From Nymphaea colorata (lineage: Eukaryota > Streptophyta > Magnoliopsida > Nymphaeales > Nymphaeaceae), in NCBI RefSeq assembly GCF_008831285.2, contig NC_045151.1, positions 5,469,682-5,533,681 on the forward strand: DNA of 64,000 nucleotides, given 5' to 3'. A program made the position numbers and the translations under genes. The notes below the pieces were generated by a model. It searched no databases, had not been told where the DNA came from, and saw nothing but the letters and a program-made list of their open reading frames with translations. Of the stretch, positions 48,873 through 60,698 are shown in pieces (position 1 is the stretch's first letter; every line of letters begins with the position of its first letter).

Positions 48873-50093
48873 TTAGGGAAGGATGGATGGTGGTCGGTTG
48901 GCATCCCACCACTCAGCATATTCCTTCTTCACCACTGGGCCTATGAACCAAGTGTATGATATTTGTGTCTTCCATTCTTGTCGAGCTACTGCAAACAATG
49001 CCGTCCATTGAGGAGAACTAAGGTCAAATTCAGGAATAGCTCCAATTGGTGCATGCACAGAGACCATCTTTTGCCTTTGAGAGAACTGTCTCATACATCT
49101 ATCAGCACAATAATCAACTATGAAGTAAGGGCCCAAGAGTGTGGTACGCCCATGATGATGGTGAGTGTATCGAGGTAGGCTCTACCGACGATCACAATAA
49201 TCCCAAATGATCTCTCCTTCATTCAATTGCTCGATCAAACGACGGTATTGCTCCAAGGTTGTTAATGATCCATCAGTGTTTCTGAATAGACTGGCTTGGG
49301 GTCCCGCATGCTTGAGGAACCACAATTGTAAAGCATATGTGCATCCTTCTATGAAGTCGATATCTCCAATGGTAAAGCGAGTGAGTCCTCGGTAAAGGAA
49401 GGCTAAAGCTGTCATTGCTACTGACAAGTGTCGGGTCCCTCTATGCCCCCATACTCGAAAAAGTTGGGCAATACGGACATCTAAAAGGTCACTTCCATTG
49501 GTAAAAAGGGTCACTCCTACTGTGCAGAGTATCATACAATGTTTAATTCTCCCTATGGCTTTTCGAGGTAGGGTAGAAGGTTCAACATAGGTTCCAAATT
49601 CTTCATACAAATTTTTCATGTTGATGCTTTGATTTTCATGGTTTTCTACTAAAGGCCAAGTTCTCCGTCCAGTAAAGTGAGCAATGAGGTCATTTGCATT
49701 GACCTTGGTTGGGTTCATAAGGAATTGTTTTTCCAATAGATCATTTGGGTCATAAGTTGGGGTAGGGAGGTCTAGTATTTCGGCAAATTCATCTAGTAAT
49801 ATTGTCATTTCTCCCCATGGAAACCAAAAAGAGGAGGTCCTTGGGTTCCAACGCTCGGCGATTGCATGTACCAAATTTCCATCAACTGACTGCATTCCTC
49901 CAGCTGCCACTGTCTCTAGCCCACATTCTTCAAAGTAAGAAGGAAACATCCGAGAGAAGGTGGGATGCCAAGTCCGATACCATTCGGGAGCCAAAGGTTG
50001 AGACTCAAGAGAAATGTAGGTGGATCGTTTGGGACCTTCCCCAAAGAGGATGTGATCATAAGGGAATGTGACACCACGTTGGAAAGAATACAT
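48873..50093 (-). pseudogene. ORF1 upstream of gag (plant-mobile-domain/DUF7745-like), one nonsense codon
   Basis: About 406 codons in one frame, interrupted by a single TAG at 49184-49182. It starts MYSFQRGVTFPYDHILFGEG. The motifs AERWNPRTSSFWFPWGEMTI and LDEFAEILDLPTP resemble the plant mobile domain/aminotransferase-like family (DUF7745 type), in which a short segment precedes an E-x-x-x-LGLP-type motif. The end has EFDLSSPQWTALFAVARQ and KKEYAEWW. Ogre-type elements carry such an extra ORF before gag; its function is unknown. It lies in a different frame from gag, 155 bp upstream. The family assignment rests on motif resemblance only. Confidence 0.75.
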
Positions 50094-50229
50094 CTTGAAT
50101 GATGACTCTAAAAGATAAAGATGGAATTAATGGAAAACATTGACTATGTTGACAAAGACAATATGAGGTAGATGTGCGGAATGAGGTTGCAAATCATCAC
50201 ATAAGGTTTCACGCACATAAACATCTATC

Positions 50230-50265
<36 letters not shown>

Positions 50266-50891
50266 AATTGGGTATAGGAACCTAATTGAGATCATTTTAT
50301 ATCACGATAATCTGATATCAAGTTATGCTTATATACCTTACCCAAATGGCTTAGTACGAGCATAGATTCTTCCTTAGGCAACTAAAGGTATAGCTCATCA
50401 ACTTATTCTTGATCACTCGTCGATATACCATAAATTACCACTCATGGTACTAACGAGGGGGCATTCCCGCCTAAGGTGTGGTCTAGTTTTAAGGCTTAGT
50501 CTTGTGCTACCGCCAAAGACCAAGCCCGGCAACATGATGACCGGGACAAATAGGTATGAGGAATTTTGAAATATAAGAAATCATATAAAATGAGTTGTCT
50601 CTAATGCAATGTTGCCTAAGTTTGAAGATTAAAATAGAAGAGCAAACATGGTTTTCAAACAACTCCTAAATTGAGAAGGGTGGTATGTGATCATAGATAT
50701 GTGTGAACATGATTGATCCTTCTCAATTAGTCTTATGTGCAAGAAAACAATCACAATCACAATCACCAAACAATACAATGAAATGCCAATGGGGTCGAAG
50801 CCAAAAGAGGGGACATGCTTTATCATTAGCAATGTATGAGATGTTCAAATTATTGAAAATGCATCAATTATAATCATAGCCAAACGATAAC
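50094..50891 (-). other. 5' untranslated leader between primer site and ORF1
   Basis: About 0.8 kb with a T27 run on the + strand (50235-50261) and no long ORF. The packaging signal, if any, would be expected here. Confidence 0.8.
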
Positions 50892-50911
50892 GGGTCCCAT
50901 CACGGTCGCCA
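50892..50911 (-). other. Primer binding site, tRNA-Arg-like
   Basis: TGGCGACCGTGATGGGACCC on the - strand, two bases after the 5' LTR end. TGGCGAC...GATGGGAC is the tRNA-Arg-type primer site known from Ogre elements. The match to a specific tRNA was not checked. Confidence 0.85.
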
Positions 50912-53603
50912 TCTGTTTGCATCCCAAAATTTTCATTGGTTTTGGAGTGCTCCAGAAAAATAAGGTTTTTGTTTTGAAAGAGGAAAGAAAGGGACTCGCC
51001 CGTCGGTACGAGGATCGACCATTCCCGGCGCCTTTACCGGGGGTAATCAACCCAATGACTATGTTTATCATTGATGCATTTCGTTTTAACTTAAACATCT
51101 TTTTGATTCTATATGCGGTGTAGAAAATATTGAAAGTTTGGAGTTTCAAACTTTTGAAAAGGTTCTTGAAGAATTGCTTGAAAAAGTGAAATGTTTTGAG
51201 GAAAAAGTGAAACTAGTAAATATCATTTGAAAAACTTGTGAAAACATTTTGAAATCACTTTAGTGTTCGCTTAAGACTTTAAGTAGGTTTGAGATTTTGC
51301 TCTAATTCGGTTACCACCTAGCTAGAGCTCCATCCCTTCTTGCTTAAGTTCTTTTAGAGAGGTGCTTGTGATCATAAGTGAAATAAAGTGGGTGAGAATG
51401 CATGAATGCATTTACCCTATATGATTGAAAAAAAGTAAAACATTCCTACCACAACATTCATCTAATATCATTCCTACCACAACATACATCTAAGATTTCG
51501 TTGTTATAATTATTATATATTGGGTCATTACTTGATTTGTGGTCTTATTGAAGTTGGTAAATAGAAAGTTCATAAGATGAGAATGTTAAGAAGAATACAA
51601 GAGATAAAACACTCTTATGAAAGGAAAGAGAGAGATATAGAGAAAGACATGCATATTTGTGTACATATCATCACATATAAAGAGAAAAAGATGTATTGAT
51701 TCGAAGAGAAAGAGAGATTTTAGAGGAAAAGAAAAATATCATACGCATATATGGGTATGAGAAATGTTATAAGAGAAGATATTTGTCTTGAAAAGAGGAA
51801 TAAATATTTGAAAGAGAGGAGATTGAACACATGTACATACATATTCATGCATATATGAAAATTTATAAAATATAAAGTGAAAGCATAGAGAGAGAAAGAT
51901 GGGGGTCATCATGTTGGCATAAATGTATATAACATGTGTATACATCCATACCTTCACAAGATTAAAAAAAATCAAGGAACAACTTAAAATTACCAACTTC
52001 AAATTTAATGTGGGCCGGAGGGGAGCTTGGACTCATGCAAGAGTCTGAGCTAAGTCCCTAAGGCCATATTAGAAGGTTCTTTTTGAAAATGTTTTGGAAA
52101 ATATGATTTATATAAGTATAGAATGTTATTATTTAGTTTGTTGTAAGGGCTATATTTCTTCCACCGTTGGGTATGAAAGAAAACAAGCAACATAACGAAG
52201 CACTCGTTAGGGTTCTTAATGTGATGATTAAAAAAGAATCTAGCGCAAAATGTCATGAAAATGCATATTAATATGTACATTTTCGTGAGGGTTTATCCCG
52301 GGTTGGACAAGTCCCAACCTCAAAAATTAATATGAAAATAAAGAGTCTCCAAACCACACTCTCATTCCCGCCATACATTCACATGTAAGTAAAGAACCAA
52401 ACAATCATGCATGCATAATTTATAGATAACATTCAAGGAATGAAAGAAAGAAAGAGAATGATGGAAAAAGCAAAGTTCAATTAGGAGGGAAGACATGATG
52501 TAACTATGAATTGATATACCACTTCATCTTCTCATGTTCCCGGTGCACTTTAGTATAGCCTCTTGACTCTAAAATAGAAATTGAGAGCTATCTCTTTTGG
52601 CCATGGAGAAATGAGGAAGAGAGGAAAATAAGAGGAAACAAAAAAAAACAATAAGAATGTATTCATGAAAAGAAAGAACATGATTAAAATGAAAGATCAT
52701 CTCATCTTTCCATGCTCCCGGTGCACTTTGAGTATAGTCTCTTGTCTCTAAAAAGAGATTGAGAGCTACCTTTTTTAGCCGTGGGGAGATGAAGATGAGA
52801 AGAAAATATAGAAAGAGATACAATGTTATATTTAATAAAAGAGAAAACATGATTCAATCATGAAACGAAAGATCTTCTCATCTTTTCACACTCCCAATGC
52901 ACTTGAGCATAGCCTCTTGTCTATAAAAAGAGATTGAGGGCTATCTCCTTTGGTCATGGGAAGAGGAAGAAGAAAGAAAAAAAAAAGAAAATAACAAGGA
53001 CAAGACTATTGAAGAAATGAAATAACAATAACAACAAAAATATATTCATTAAGGAAAAGAATAACAACAACAAGAATATATTATTGAAGAGAAGAAAGAG
53101 CAATAAGATATTAATATAGAGAAAGAACAAGAACAACAGGAATATTAGAAAGAACATGATTTAATCATAAAATAAGATATCATCTCATCTTCTCATGCTC
53201 CCGGTGCATTTGAGCATAGCCTCTTGTCTCTAAAAAGAGGTTGAGTGCTATCTCCTTTGGCCATGGGGAGATGAAGATGAGAAGAGAAAATGAAAACAAC
53301 AACAACACTATGTTTAAGAGAAAGAAATAACATAATAATAAGAACATTAATGAAAAGAAAGAAGAGAGAAATGAGAGAGATGAAGATTACATACCTCTAA
53401 TAGGAAATGACTTAAGGAAGATGAACACCTTCAATCCCCTTTTGAATGAAGCTCCAAAAGTGCTTGCTCTAAGTTTGAGAAGGAAATGAAAAGAGGAAGA
53501 GGGAGAGAGAGAGAGAGGTCAAGAGAAACTCTAAGTCTTCAAGTGAGAATACACTAGAGTTTCTCCCAAGGACCAATCTTGCCCAAGAGGGGGATATGGG
53601 GGG

Positions 53604-53612
53604 GTATTTATA
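53604..53612 (-). promoter_or_regulatory. TATA box of the right (5') LTR
   Basis: TATAAATAC on the - strand. This is the one that would drive the complete unit. Confidence 0.7.
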
Positions 53613-53669
53613 GAGGATTTTGGAGCCAAAACCCAAAATTTGAATTTTTTGACCTAAAAAGACTAAAAT

Positions 53670-54279
53670 CACCCTCCAAAAGGAGATTTTTTGGCCAAAA
53701 GGAAGGGCAAATGAGTTTTGTCCACCCAAAAAGACTAAAACTACCCTCTAAAAGGATGTTTTTTGGTCAAAAGGAGGGGTAAATTGGTCTTGTTTACCAA
53801 AAAGACTAAAATCACCCTCTAAAAGGAGGTTTTTTTGGTCAAAAAGAGAGGCAAATCGGTCTTGTTTAAAAAAGACTAAAATCACCCTCTAAAAGGAAGG
53901 TTTTTTGGTCAAAAGGAGGGGCAAATCGGTCTTGTTTGAAAAAGACTAAAATCACCCTCTAAAAGAAGGTTTTTTGGTCAAAAGGAGGGGCAAATCGGTC
54001 TTGTTTGAAAAAGACTAAAATCACCCTCTAAAGGAGGTTTTTTGGTCAAAAGGAGGGGCAAATCGGTCTTGTTTAAAAAAAAGACTAAAATCACCCTCTA
54101 AAAGAGGTTTTTTGGTCAAAAGGAGGGGCAAATCGGTCTTGCTTAAAAAAGACTAAAATCACCCTCTAAAAGAAGGTTTTTTTGTCAAAAGGAGGGGCAA
54201 ATCGGTCTTGTTTAAAAAAGACTAAAATCACCCTCTAAAAGAAGGTTTTTTGGTCAAAAGGAGGCGCAAATCGGTCTTA
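53670..54279 (-). repeat. Nine tandem repeats of about 68 bp in U3 (right LTR)
   Basis: Same nine units in the same order as 40979-41590, with only single-base and homopolymer-length differences, so the array was copied as a whole by reverse transcription. Confidence 0.9.
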
Positions 54280-54479
54280 AATGATTGATTTGGATCTGAA
54301 CTTGGGTTTTGGATCTAAAAGTAGTATTTTGGATTTAATTTGGATCTGAGAGTTCTATTTTGGATTTAATTTGGATCTGAGAGTAGTATTTTGGAAATCT
54401 TGTGCCCAAATTTGAATTTCGCATTTGGATAAAATGCGAAATACTACTTAGTCCTTTAGAAAAATTTGGGGTGATTACA

Positions 54480-55446
54480 AAACCCTAGATTGAACCTACC
54501 TAAAACATATTTGGTTTACTCAATGCCTTAGTCTAGACCTGGCATCAAGCCCACTACAATAAACCCAAACCTATCCCATGTTGGAATGCAGTTGAGACCC
54601 TAACCCTAGTCAGGATTACTTTAGTTCCCTTTGAAACCTAAGTAGGTCATATGAACCTAAAACGAACCTAGATCTTGTGGGTTGGATTTTAGATCTTTGA
54701 ATTTGAATTTGGATATAATTAAATATGGAGTAAGAAAGTTGGTTTTTGATTTGGATATTAAATTTGGAGTATTAGATTTATATTTCAACTAACTTGAATC
54801 TTGTACAGAATTGAATTCCAATTTGGATCTTTGACATTATATCTGAAACTTTAAGCCTCAGATCTTAGAATTTGGCTCATACCCTATAGGATTAGATCCT
54901 AACTTGAATTTTGGACTTCATATCCCTCTTCTATTTGAACCAAGATCTTAAGTCTTACAAGTTTGAATTTTCATAATCAAATTCAAAGCTTAACCTCAAT
55001 CGACCCTTGGATCCAAACCCCAATTTCAAGTCAACTTGTTTAGATCTTCAATTTGGATCACCAAGAACAAATTTGGTTGTTTCTGAATCAAATCTTGAAC
55101 TCAAATTTGGATTTTAATATTTTGGATTTCATATCATAGATATTTTTAGGTCTACGTCCCGAAACCTTAGAAACTTTTCAACTCTAATTGGACCAAGTTT
55201 TCATGCATTCATATTAGATCAACCAACAAACTAGTACATGGATTGATGATGATATGGATCTTGAACTATGCTTCTTAGGTTCCAAATATATATTCCTTTC
55301 ATTTCCTATGCTCTGATTTCTAATGATCCACTTAGATCTTCCAAAATCTCATCTTTTTCAAATTCATGGCATGTTAGGATTTGGATGACAATCATAACTT
55401 AGGAATTGGTATACCTAGTCTAGTCCTTGATCTAATTACCCCTAGT
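54480..55446. repeat. Old LTR-like repeat, right flank of the young insertion
   Basis: AT-rich with many GAACCTA, GATCTT and TTTGGAT words, in the style of the U3-like part at 35330-35760. It is probably more of the old LTR sequence into which the young element inserted. No gene. Confidence 0.4.
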
Positions 55447-55960
55447 CAAGGCATTAGAAAAGGTCAGATATCATGCTAACAGTTCAAGTCCTATCTTTTG
55501 TATTTTTTGGCAAGAGATAAAGAGGTGAGTACATTTTCTTTGAACTTTCCTATATGAATGGTCATTTGCAAGATTGAAAAAATTTGTATGTTAATGCCAG
55601 CCTTAAAAGTAGAATACAGGTACTCATATTTTAATGTGAGATTTTCCATGTTTTGGTGCACAAAAGTGCAGGATTCAAATTTGTAGAAAGACCAAAGGTT
55701 TTGCACATTGCACATAAAATTAGGTAACTGAACCAAGTAAAGACAATTGCTATTTTTCTTTTTGTTATATTGTACCACAGCCAGGAAGCCGCAGCAGAAT
55801 TTATATTGGCAAAAAATAATGGTAATTAGTTGACCTAATTTGTTATTGCCTATTATGCTTGGTCCTGTTATATTTTGTTTTAGCAATAATAGCGTAGACT
55901 ATAACCTATCTCATTTCTTCTATTTCAGGTTCGATTGCTGTAGTGTTATGGTTATGTTGA
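55447..55960 (+). other. Possible three-exon gene end, identity unknown
   Basis: Segments 55447-55525 (acceptor CCCCTAG, donor GAG/GTGAGT), 55781-55821 (acceptor ACCACAG, donor G/GTAATT) and 55929-55960 (acceptor ATTTCAG, ends TGA) have compatible phases. Joined in one frame they read openly, containing KALEKVRYHAN, QEAAAEFILAKNN and GSIAVVLWLC. I do not recognise the protein. Upstream exons, if any, would be lost in the repeat to the left. It could be a gene fragment or coincidence. Confidence 0.22.
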
Positions 55961-58560
55961 ATGCAAAGCAAGATGCTGAGAAAGTCCTTTTACATCGGTT
56001 TTTTACTTTTCTTTATCACTTAATAATTGTAAACATGATGTTATTTAGTGCTATTAGACATCTCACAAGTGCAAGATTATGATTATACTTATGGCATTAT
56101 GATATGTGTTAAAAATGTGAATATGAGTCTCCCTTAATGTTAGCTATATGGTTTACTGGCTCGCATTATGAGATTCTTGTCCAACGGTGGGAGAAATATG
56201 TCACTGTCTTGAATATAGTCAAAAGCACAAGGTATCTAAACTTGTACTGTAGTGAAACATTCCTATGTGATAACTCCTTTTGAAACGTTGTGCTTCTCTT
56301 TCCTCCATCTTTGTGACATCCCTGTAATTCAAGGATCTCCATTAGTTTTAAGATTTACATTTTCTCAGCTTATCATCTATACCTCTTACAAAATCTGCTT
56401 AGGAAGGAATTTCATCATATCAGACCAGATCTAAGGTTATCAAATGTCTATTTCTTGTTAAAGAAGGATCTGCTCCTTAGCAATAATTTTTCACTCTATA
56501 AAATCAATTTACATCACAAAATTTTCAGATTTTTAAGACACCATCATAAAGGACTCCCACGAATACAAGCACTCCACATTTTCTTGAGGGCGAGACTCAA
56601 TGACAACGAGCTATTGTACTTCTCTACAAACCCATTCAGGAGCAACACTATCATCTTCCCTCAAATTTTCTTGTGCAGGTGAGAGAAAGATCTCATCCTT
56701 ACAAGGCCATCTTCTAGAAGTGGAGGATCTACAGAAAAGTAACCTGAAGCCATCCCTCCATGCCCAGATTATTGGACCGAGGAAGATTCTTTTGTTCTTG
56801 CTCACAAAAGAAGGAACATCTATGCCTTGCCTCCCATACGCAAGCTTACCTAGAGGCCACTCTAATGGTCCTCAACTTGGAGGCCTCGGTACTCAATCTG
56901 CAGCACCGATAAATCAGTAGCACATTGACAACGAGGTCGGCTAGACCAAGCAATCAACCATCCACAGAAGCCGGAAGCAGTCACTCGAGTGTTTCACCAG
57001 CCAAAGCATCATTTAAGTCCAAAGTACTTCAGGAAAACGGTGAAAGAGAGATGGCTCGACTTTCTTTTTTCAATTATGATCGGCTGTTTATAGCCCCGTT
57101 CGCGAGATGTGTCCTTGTGCTCCATCCATTATGCCCGAAAATTGTACGGTGACTTTAACCTTTTAACATCATTCATGATTCAACCATCGAATATGTACCA
57201 TCTGATCCAGGATGAACATAATGAATGGTTAAAAATAAATAAAAAGGAAAAAGTGTAAAGCATTTTCGTTATTTAATATTAATTTTTTTTTTTAACCATC
57301 AATCTATTTTAGATGAAGTACTTTGATTAGATGGCTAAATGACTCTAAATAACTAGATTCATTGTTCACTCACTATATATATATATAAACCTTATATATG
57401 GCCAGTGGCTTTCTCATTTTCCTTTACTCAAATAAATGGGGACTCTGCTGCTTCTTGTGGTGTTGCTGGAGTTTAATGCAATTCATATCTCTGGATGGCA
57501 GTGTATATTTGGTCCTTTTTTTTTTTGTAATGGCTGGTAACGTTCTGTTTGTGGGTGGGATAATTTTAAAATTTTATCCAGCAATTTTTTGATACTCATG
57601 AAATACTAGAATTATTTTCCAGGTTCATCAAACACAACTTAAAATTGGAATGGGTGGAAAAAAAAAAACCCTTCTGCCCTCTTTCAGGACTTTTTTTTCC
57701 ATAATAAAAACATAATTCTTTTTCCCGTGGGCATCAAAAGTATGCTTTGGACAGTATACAGGAGTGGGATTGGCTGGATGGAATTTCCAATGTAGCTACC
57801 ACATAGGCTCAGTAACGGCAATGGAAAAATTCTACCCAGCCCCTCGCCATTCCGACATCTTGTAGGAAGATTATTCTGTTTTAGCGTTACAAGACCGGAT
57901 ATTAAATTTCATTAATTTTCTTGACAGATTCGTACAACAACCTTGGCGACCGCATCTGCAAGGCGCTCGAGTTTTTCATTTTCTCAAAAGCAAATATTGG
58001 ACAAGGAATGATATTGTCAAGCAAATGACTGATCGGGGGCATGTCTTGAGACAACGCATTCTGTCTGAATATTGTGTTTTTCCTGAATCAAGCCCAATTT
58101 CCTGAACAAGAAGAAGAAGACGAAGAGATAAGAACAAACGCCAGCATCTAGATCCTCAACAAAATCTGAATACAGGGCCATGGTAAATGCTGCATGCAAA
58201 ATCAAATGTTCCTCCTGTTGCTAAAATATTTACACGTTCATTTTTTTCCCGTCATCTTATACTGCGACAAACAAGTTGCAGTATGTATGACAAGATCCAT
58301 GAACTAACAAACCAAACATATTGATATTAACTTAACTCTAGTTTAATTTGTGAGCATGTATCCGAAGTCTAATTCCTAGAAACTTGATTATGAGTGAGAG
58401 AGAGATTAACAACCCACTGTCTCAAAAAGAGATTTAAAGGGCTCCCCATTCCCCCTCCCTCTCAGATCCTGTGCTGTGTTGGTGTCGGTGAGGTACCAGG
58501 CCCCACCACTTACAAATGCAGAGACAGATTCAAAATTAAGGTAAGATGTTGGATGAGACA
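55961..58560. other. Intergenic, no gene recognised
   Basis: Short ORFs at 56600-56920 and 56925-57152 are somewhat G+C-richer and Ser/Thr-rich but match nothing I know. A (TA)n run lies at about 57376-57387. A hydrophobic ORF at 57398-57592 is probably chance. Confidence 0.4.
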
Positions 58561-58565
58561 TCTTT

Positions 58566-58645
58566 AAACATTTGGTCGACAAACTCTGCATAAAACATTT
58601 GGTCGACAAACTCTGCATAAAACATTTGGTCGACAAACTCTGCAT
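58566..58645. repeat. Three tandem copies of a 27-bp unit
   Basis: The unit contains CATTTGGTCGACAAACTCTG; copies start at 58566, 58593 and 58620, practically identical. The period of nine codons produces a repetitive but spurious ORF on the - strand. It sits about 270 bp before the PPR start codon, so it may fall in the promoter or 5' UTR. Confidence 0.92.
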
Positions 58646-58913
58646 TTACTGGTTTGAGGGTGAGTGTTGAAATTGGAAAGGCAATCTTCAACCCTCGGAG
58701 GAGAGATAGTATGGGAAGAACTATTGAGTGTTGTCAACAGAGCTTTTGTTGGCACGCTGCATTTGTTTCTTCCTCGCTCGAAAGTTTATCTTCATGAGCT
58801 CTATAGATTTACTAGACCTAATACAATATCCAGTGGAGAGGTGCTGCTTGTTGAATAACGTCGTTTGAATACTTTGTGTGAGTAATATAATGTTGTTGTG
58901 AACCCAATGCATC

Positions 58914-60698
58914 ATGCAGGCCAGATTGCTAGAGGACAAGCTCAGTTCTTTTTTGCAGGCATGTGGAGATTTCAGGCAGGTCTTTCAGATCCACGCCCAG
59001 ATGATCATCAATTACCTCAGCCAGAGCCACTACCTCTTGCCTAAGATCGTCGCTCAGTGTGGTACTTACAGCCGAATGTCCTACGCACACCAAGTGTTCA
59101 GCCAAACGCATCGACCGAACGTGGTTCTCTGGAACACCATGTTCAAAGGGTACGCCGAGAATGAGTTCTACAGGGAAACCGTGGAATTGTATGCTCGGAT
59201 GCACAGGCAAGGTATTCCGCCCAACAACTTCACGTTTCCGTTCGTCCTTAAGTCTTGCGCCAAGCTCTCTGCCTTCAGGGAAGGGACGGAGGTGCACTCT
59301 ATTGCTCTAAAGATGGGGCTTATTGCCAATGTGTTTGTGGCCACCACACTGGTTGATGTATATGTTAGTTGCAGGGCAACTACGAGTGCACGACGTGTTT
59401 TTGATGAGATGTCCGTAAGAAATGTCATCTCTTGGACTGCAATTATTGCTGGATACATCTCGGTTGGGGATCTGGCTTTGGCACGAAATCTGTTTAATCA
59501 AGCTCCGGAGCATGACATGGTTTTGTGGAACACCATGCTAGTTGGTTATCGAGACTCGGGCGATATGGTGAAAGCACGAATGTTGTTCGAGGAAATGCCA
59601 GTGAGAGATGTGATATCTTGGAACTCCTTGCTAATTGGATATGCTAACGATGAAGATCTGAGCTCATGCTTGAAGGTGTTCGAGGCAATGCCTGAGAGAA
59701 ATCTGTTCTCTTGGAATGGCATGCTTGGTGCTTATGCAAATAGTAATCGGTTCCAAGATGTATTAAACTTGTTCAGACAAATGTTGGAATCAAAACTTCA
59801 GCCCAATGATGCAAGTTTGGTGATCGTCTTATCAGCCTGTGCAAGATTGGGTGCTCTTGATACTGGCAAGTGGGTTCATTCTTATGCGAACAACAATGGT
59901 TTCAAGAATAACTTATATGTCGACAATGGGTTAGTGGATATGTATGCAAAATGTGGAAGCCTTGAAACTGCTATCTGCATATTTGATGAAATGCCCAAGA
60001 GAGATGCGATTTCGTGGAATGCAATGATAGGAGGGCTAGCTATGCACGGCCAGGGTATCGAGGCACTGGGGTTCTTTGAGAAGATGCTAAAGAGCAGAGA
60101 AATTCCAGATCATGTAACTTTTGTTGGTGTTTTATCAGCTTGTGCACACAGCGGCCTTGTAGACGAAGGTCTTCAATACTTCTGTTTGATGTCTAATGAG
60201 TATGGCATTCAACCGATGATAGAACATTGTGGTTGCATGGTTGATCTTCTTGGTCGTGCAGGGTTACTTGTGGAGGCAGCTGATTTCATAAGCAGGATGG
60301 CAATGGAAGCTGACTCCATCATCTGGAGTTCCCTTCTAGGTGCATGTAGGTTATATGGTAACATTCGGCTGGCAGAGTACTGCATAGAGAAACTGATTGA
60401 ACTTGAGCCATCAAATGCAGCAAATTATGTTCTGATGTCCAACATATATGGAGCTGCAGATAAGTGGGAAAACTTTGCGGAGGTAAAACTGACAATGAAG
60501 GAAAAGCGGATTCGAAAGAAACCAGGACGAAGTTCCATAGAGGTGAACAACTCCGTCCGTGATTTCTATTCATCAGATGATAGGCATCTAATGGCAGAAG
60601 TCTATGACATTCTGAAGGGACTAACAGAAGTTCTGAAATCAGCAGGATATGAACCAAGTATTGATTCACTAACTTCTCCACAAGGAGAGGAAAGCTGA
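58914..60698 (+). CDS. PLS-class pentatricopeptide repeat protein, E/E+ type (594 aa)
   Basis: A single intact exon, as usual for plant PPR genes. About 12 PPR motifs from residue 66 to about 465, for example NVVLWNTMFKGYAENEFYRE, NVISWTAIIAGYISVGDLAL, DVISWNSLLIGYAND and DAISWNAMIGGLAMHGQGIE. Short (S, 31-residue), long (L) and P repeats alternate. Residues about 470-575 form the E and E+ motifs (WSSLLGACRLYGNIRLAEYC, YVLMSNIYGAADKWEN, KKPGRSSIEVNN). There is no DYW deaminase, and the protein ends 20 residues after GYEPSID. Such proteins select sites for C-to-U editing in mitochondria or plastids, with a DYW partner supplied in trans. No clear transit peptide is visible after the chosen ATG, so a further upstream exon is possible. 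Target RNA unknown. Confidence 0.93.
   Translation: MQARLLEDKLSSFLQACGDFRQVFQIHAQMIINYLSQSHYLLPKIVAQCGTYSRMSYAHQVFSQTHRPNVVLWNTMFKGYAENEFYRETVELYARMHRQGIPPNNFTFPFVLKSCAKLSAFREGTEVHSIALKMGLIANVFVATTLVDVYVSCRATTSARRVFDEMSVRNVISWTAIIAGYISVGDLALARNLFNQAPEHDMVLWNTMLVGYRDSGDMVKARMLFEEMPVRDVISWNSLLIGYANDEDLSSCLKVFEAMPERNLFSWNGMLGAYANSNRFQDVLNLFRQMLESKLQPNDASLVIVLSACARLGALDTGKWVHSYANNNGFKNNLYVDNGLVDMYAKCGSLETAICIFDEMPKRDAISWNAMIGGLAMHGQGIEALGFFEKMLKSREIPDHVTFVGVLSACAHSGLVDEGLQYFCLMSNEYGIQPMIEHCGCMVDLLGRAGLLVEAADFISRMAMEADSIIWSSLLGACRLYGNIRLAEYCIEKLIELEPSNAANYVLMSNIYGAADKWENFAEVKLTMKEKRIRKKPGRSSIEVNNSVRDFYSSDDRHLMAEVYDILKGLTEVLKSAGYEPSIDSLTSPQGEES

Larger units (their letters stand above)
37252..54479 (-). 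mobile_element. Young Ty3/gypsy Tat/Ogre-type element in partial tandem arrangement
   Basis: Read on the - strand: 5' LTR (54479-50914), primer site, leader, ORF1, gag-protease, intron-like gap, RT - RNase H - second RNase H - integrase, short tandem repeats, polypurine tract, LTR (41781-38212), then again primer site, leader and the first 141 bp of ORF1, cut at 37252. The two 4.53-kb direct repeats (37252-41781 and 49953-54479) differ by only about one base in a hundred by eye, so the insertion is recent. The second RNase H and the ORF before gag place it in the Tat/Ogre lineage. One complete unit is 16.3 kb. No target duplication is expected, since the left end is truncated. Confidence 0.93.
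50914..54479 (-). repeat. LTR, right copy (5' LTR)
   Basis: 3566 bp, TGTAATCACC at 54479 to GATGCAAACA at 50914 on the - strand. It has the same internal structure as the left copy. Its outer edge abuts AAACCCTAGA at 54480, the undisturbed right flank of the insertion. A local difference from the left copy is a GCGAAATAC-type insertion near 54437. Confidence 0.93.

Noticed and set aside
54480-54489. AAACCCTAG next to the 5' LTR, like a plant telomere unit
   Set aside because: Only one unit is present; not an interstitial telomere array.
55491-55886. 131-aa ORF on the - strand
   Set aside because: AT-rich, no recognisable motif, and opposite to better exon-like signals on the + strand.
58406-58755. 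ORFs with repeated QSLSTKCFM and RVCRPNVLC (- strand)
   Set aside because: Direct translations of the 3 x 27-bp repeat; no support beyond it.
58929-59458. ORFs of about 100 aa on the - strand
   Set aside because: Antisense shadows of the PLS-class PPR gene, which has clear motifs in the sense frame.
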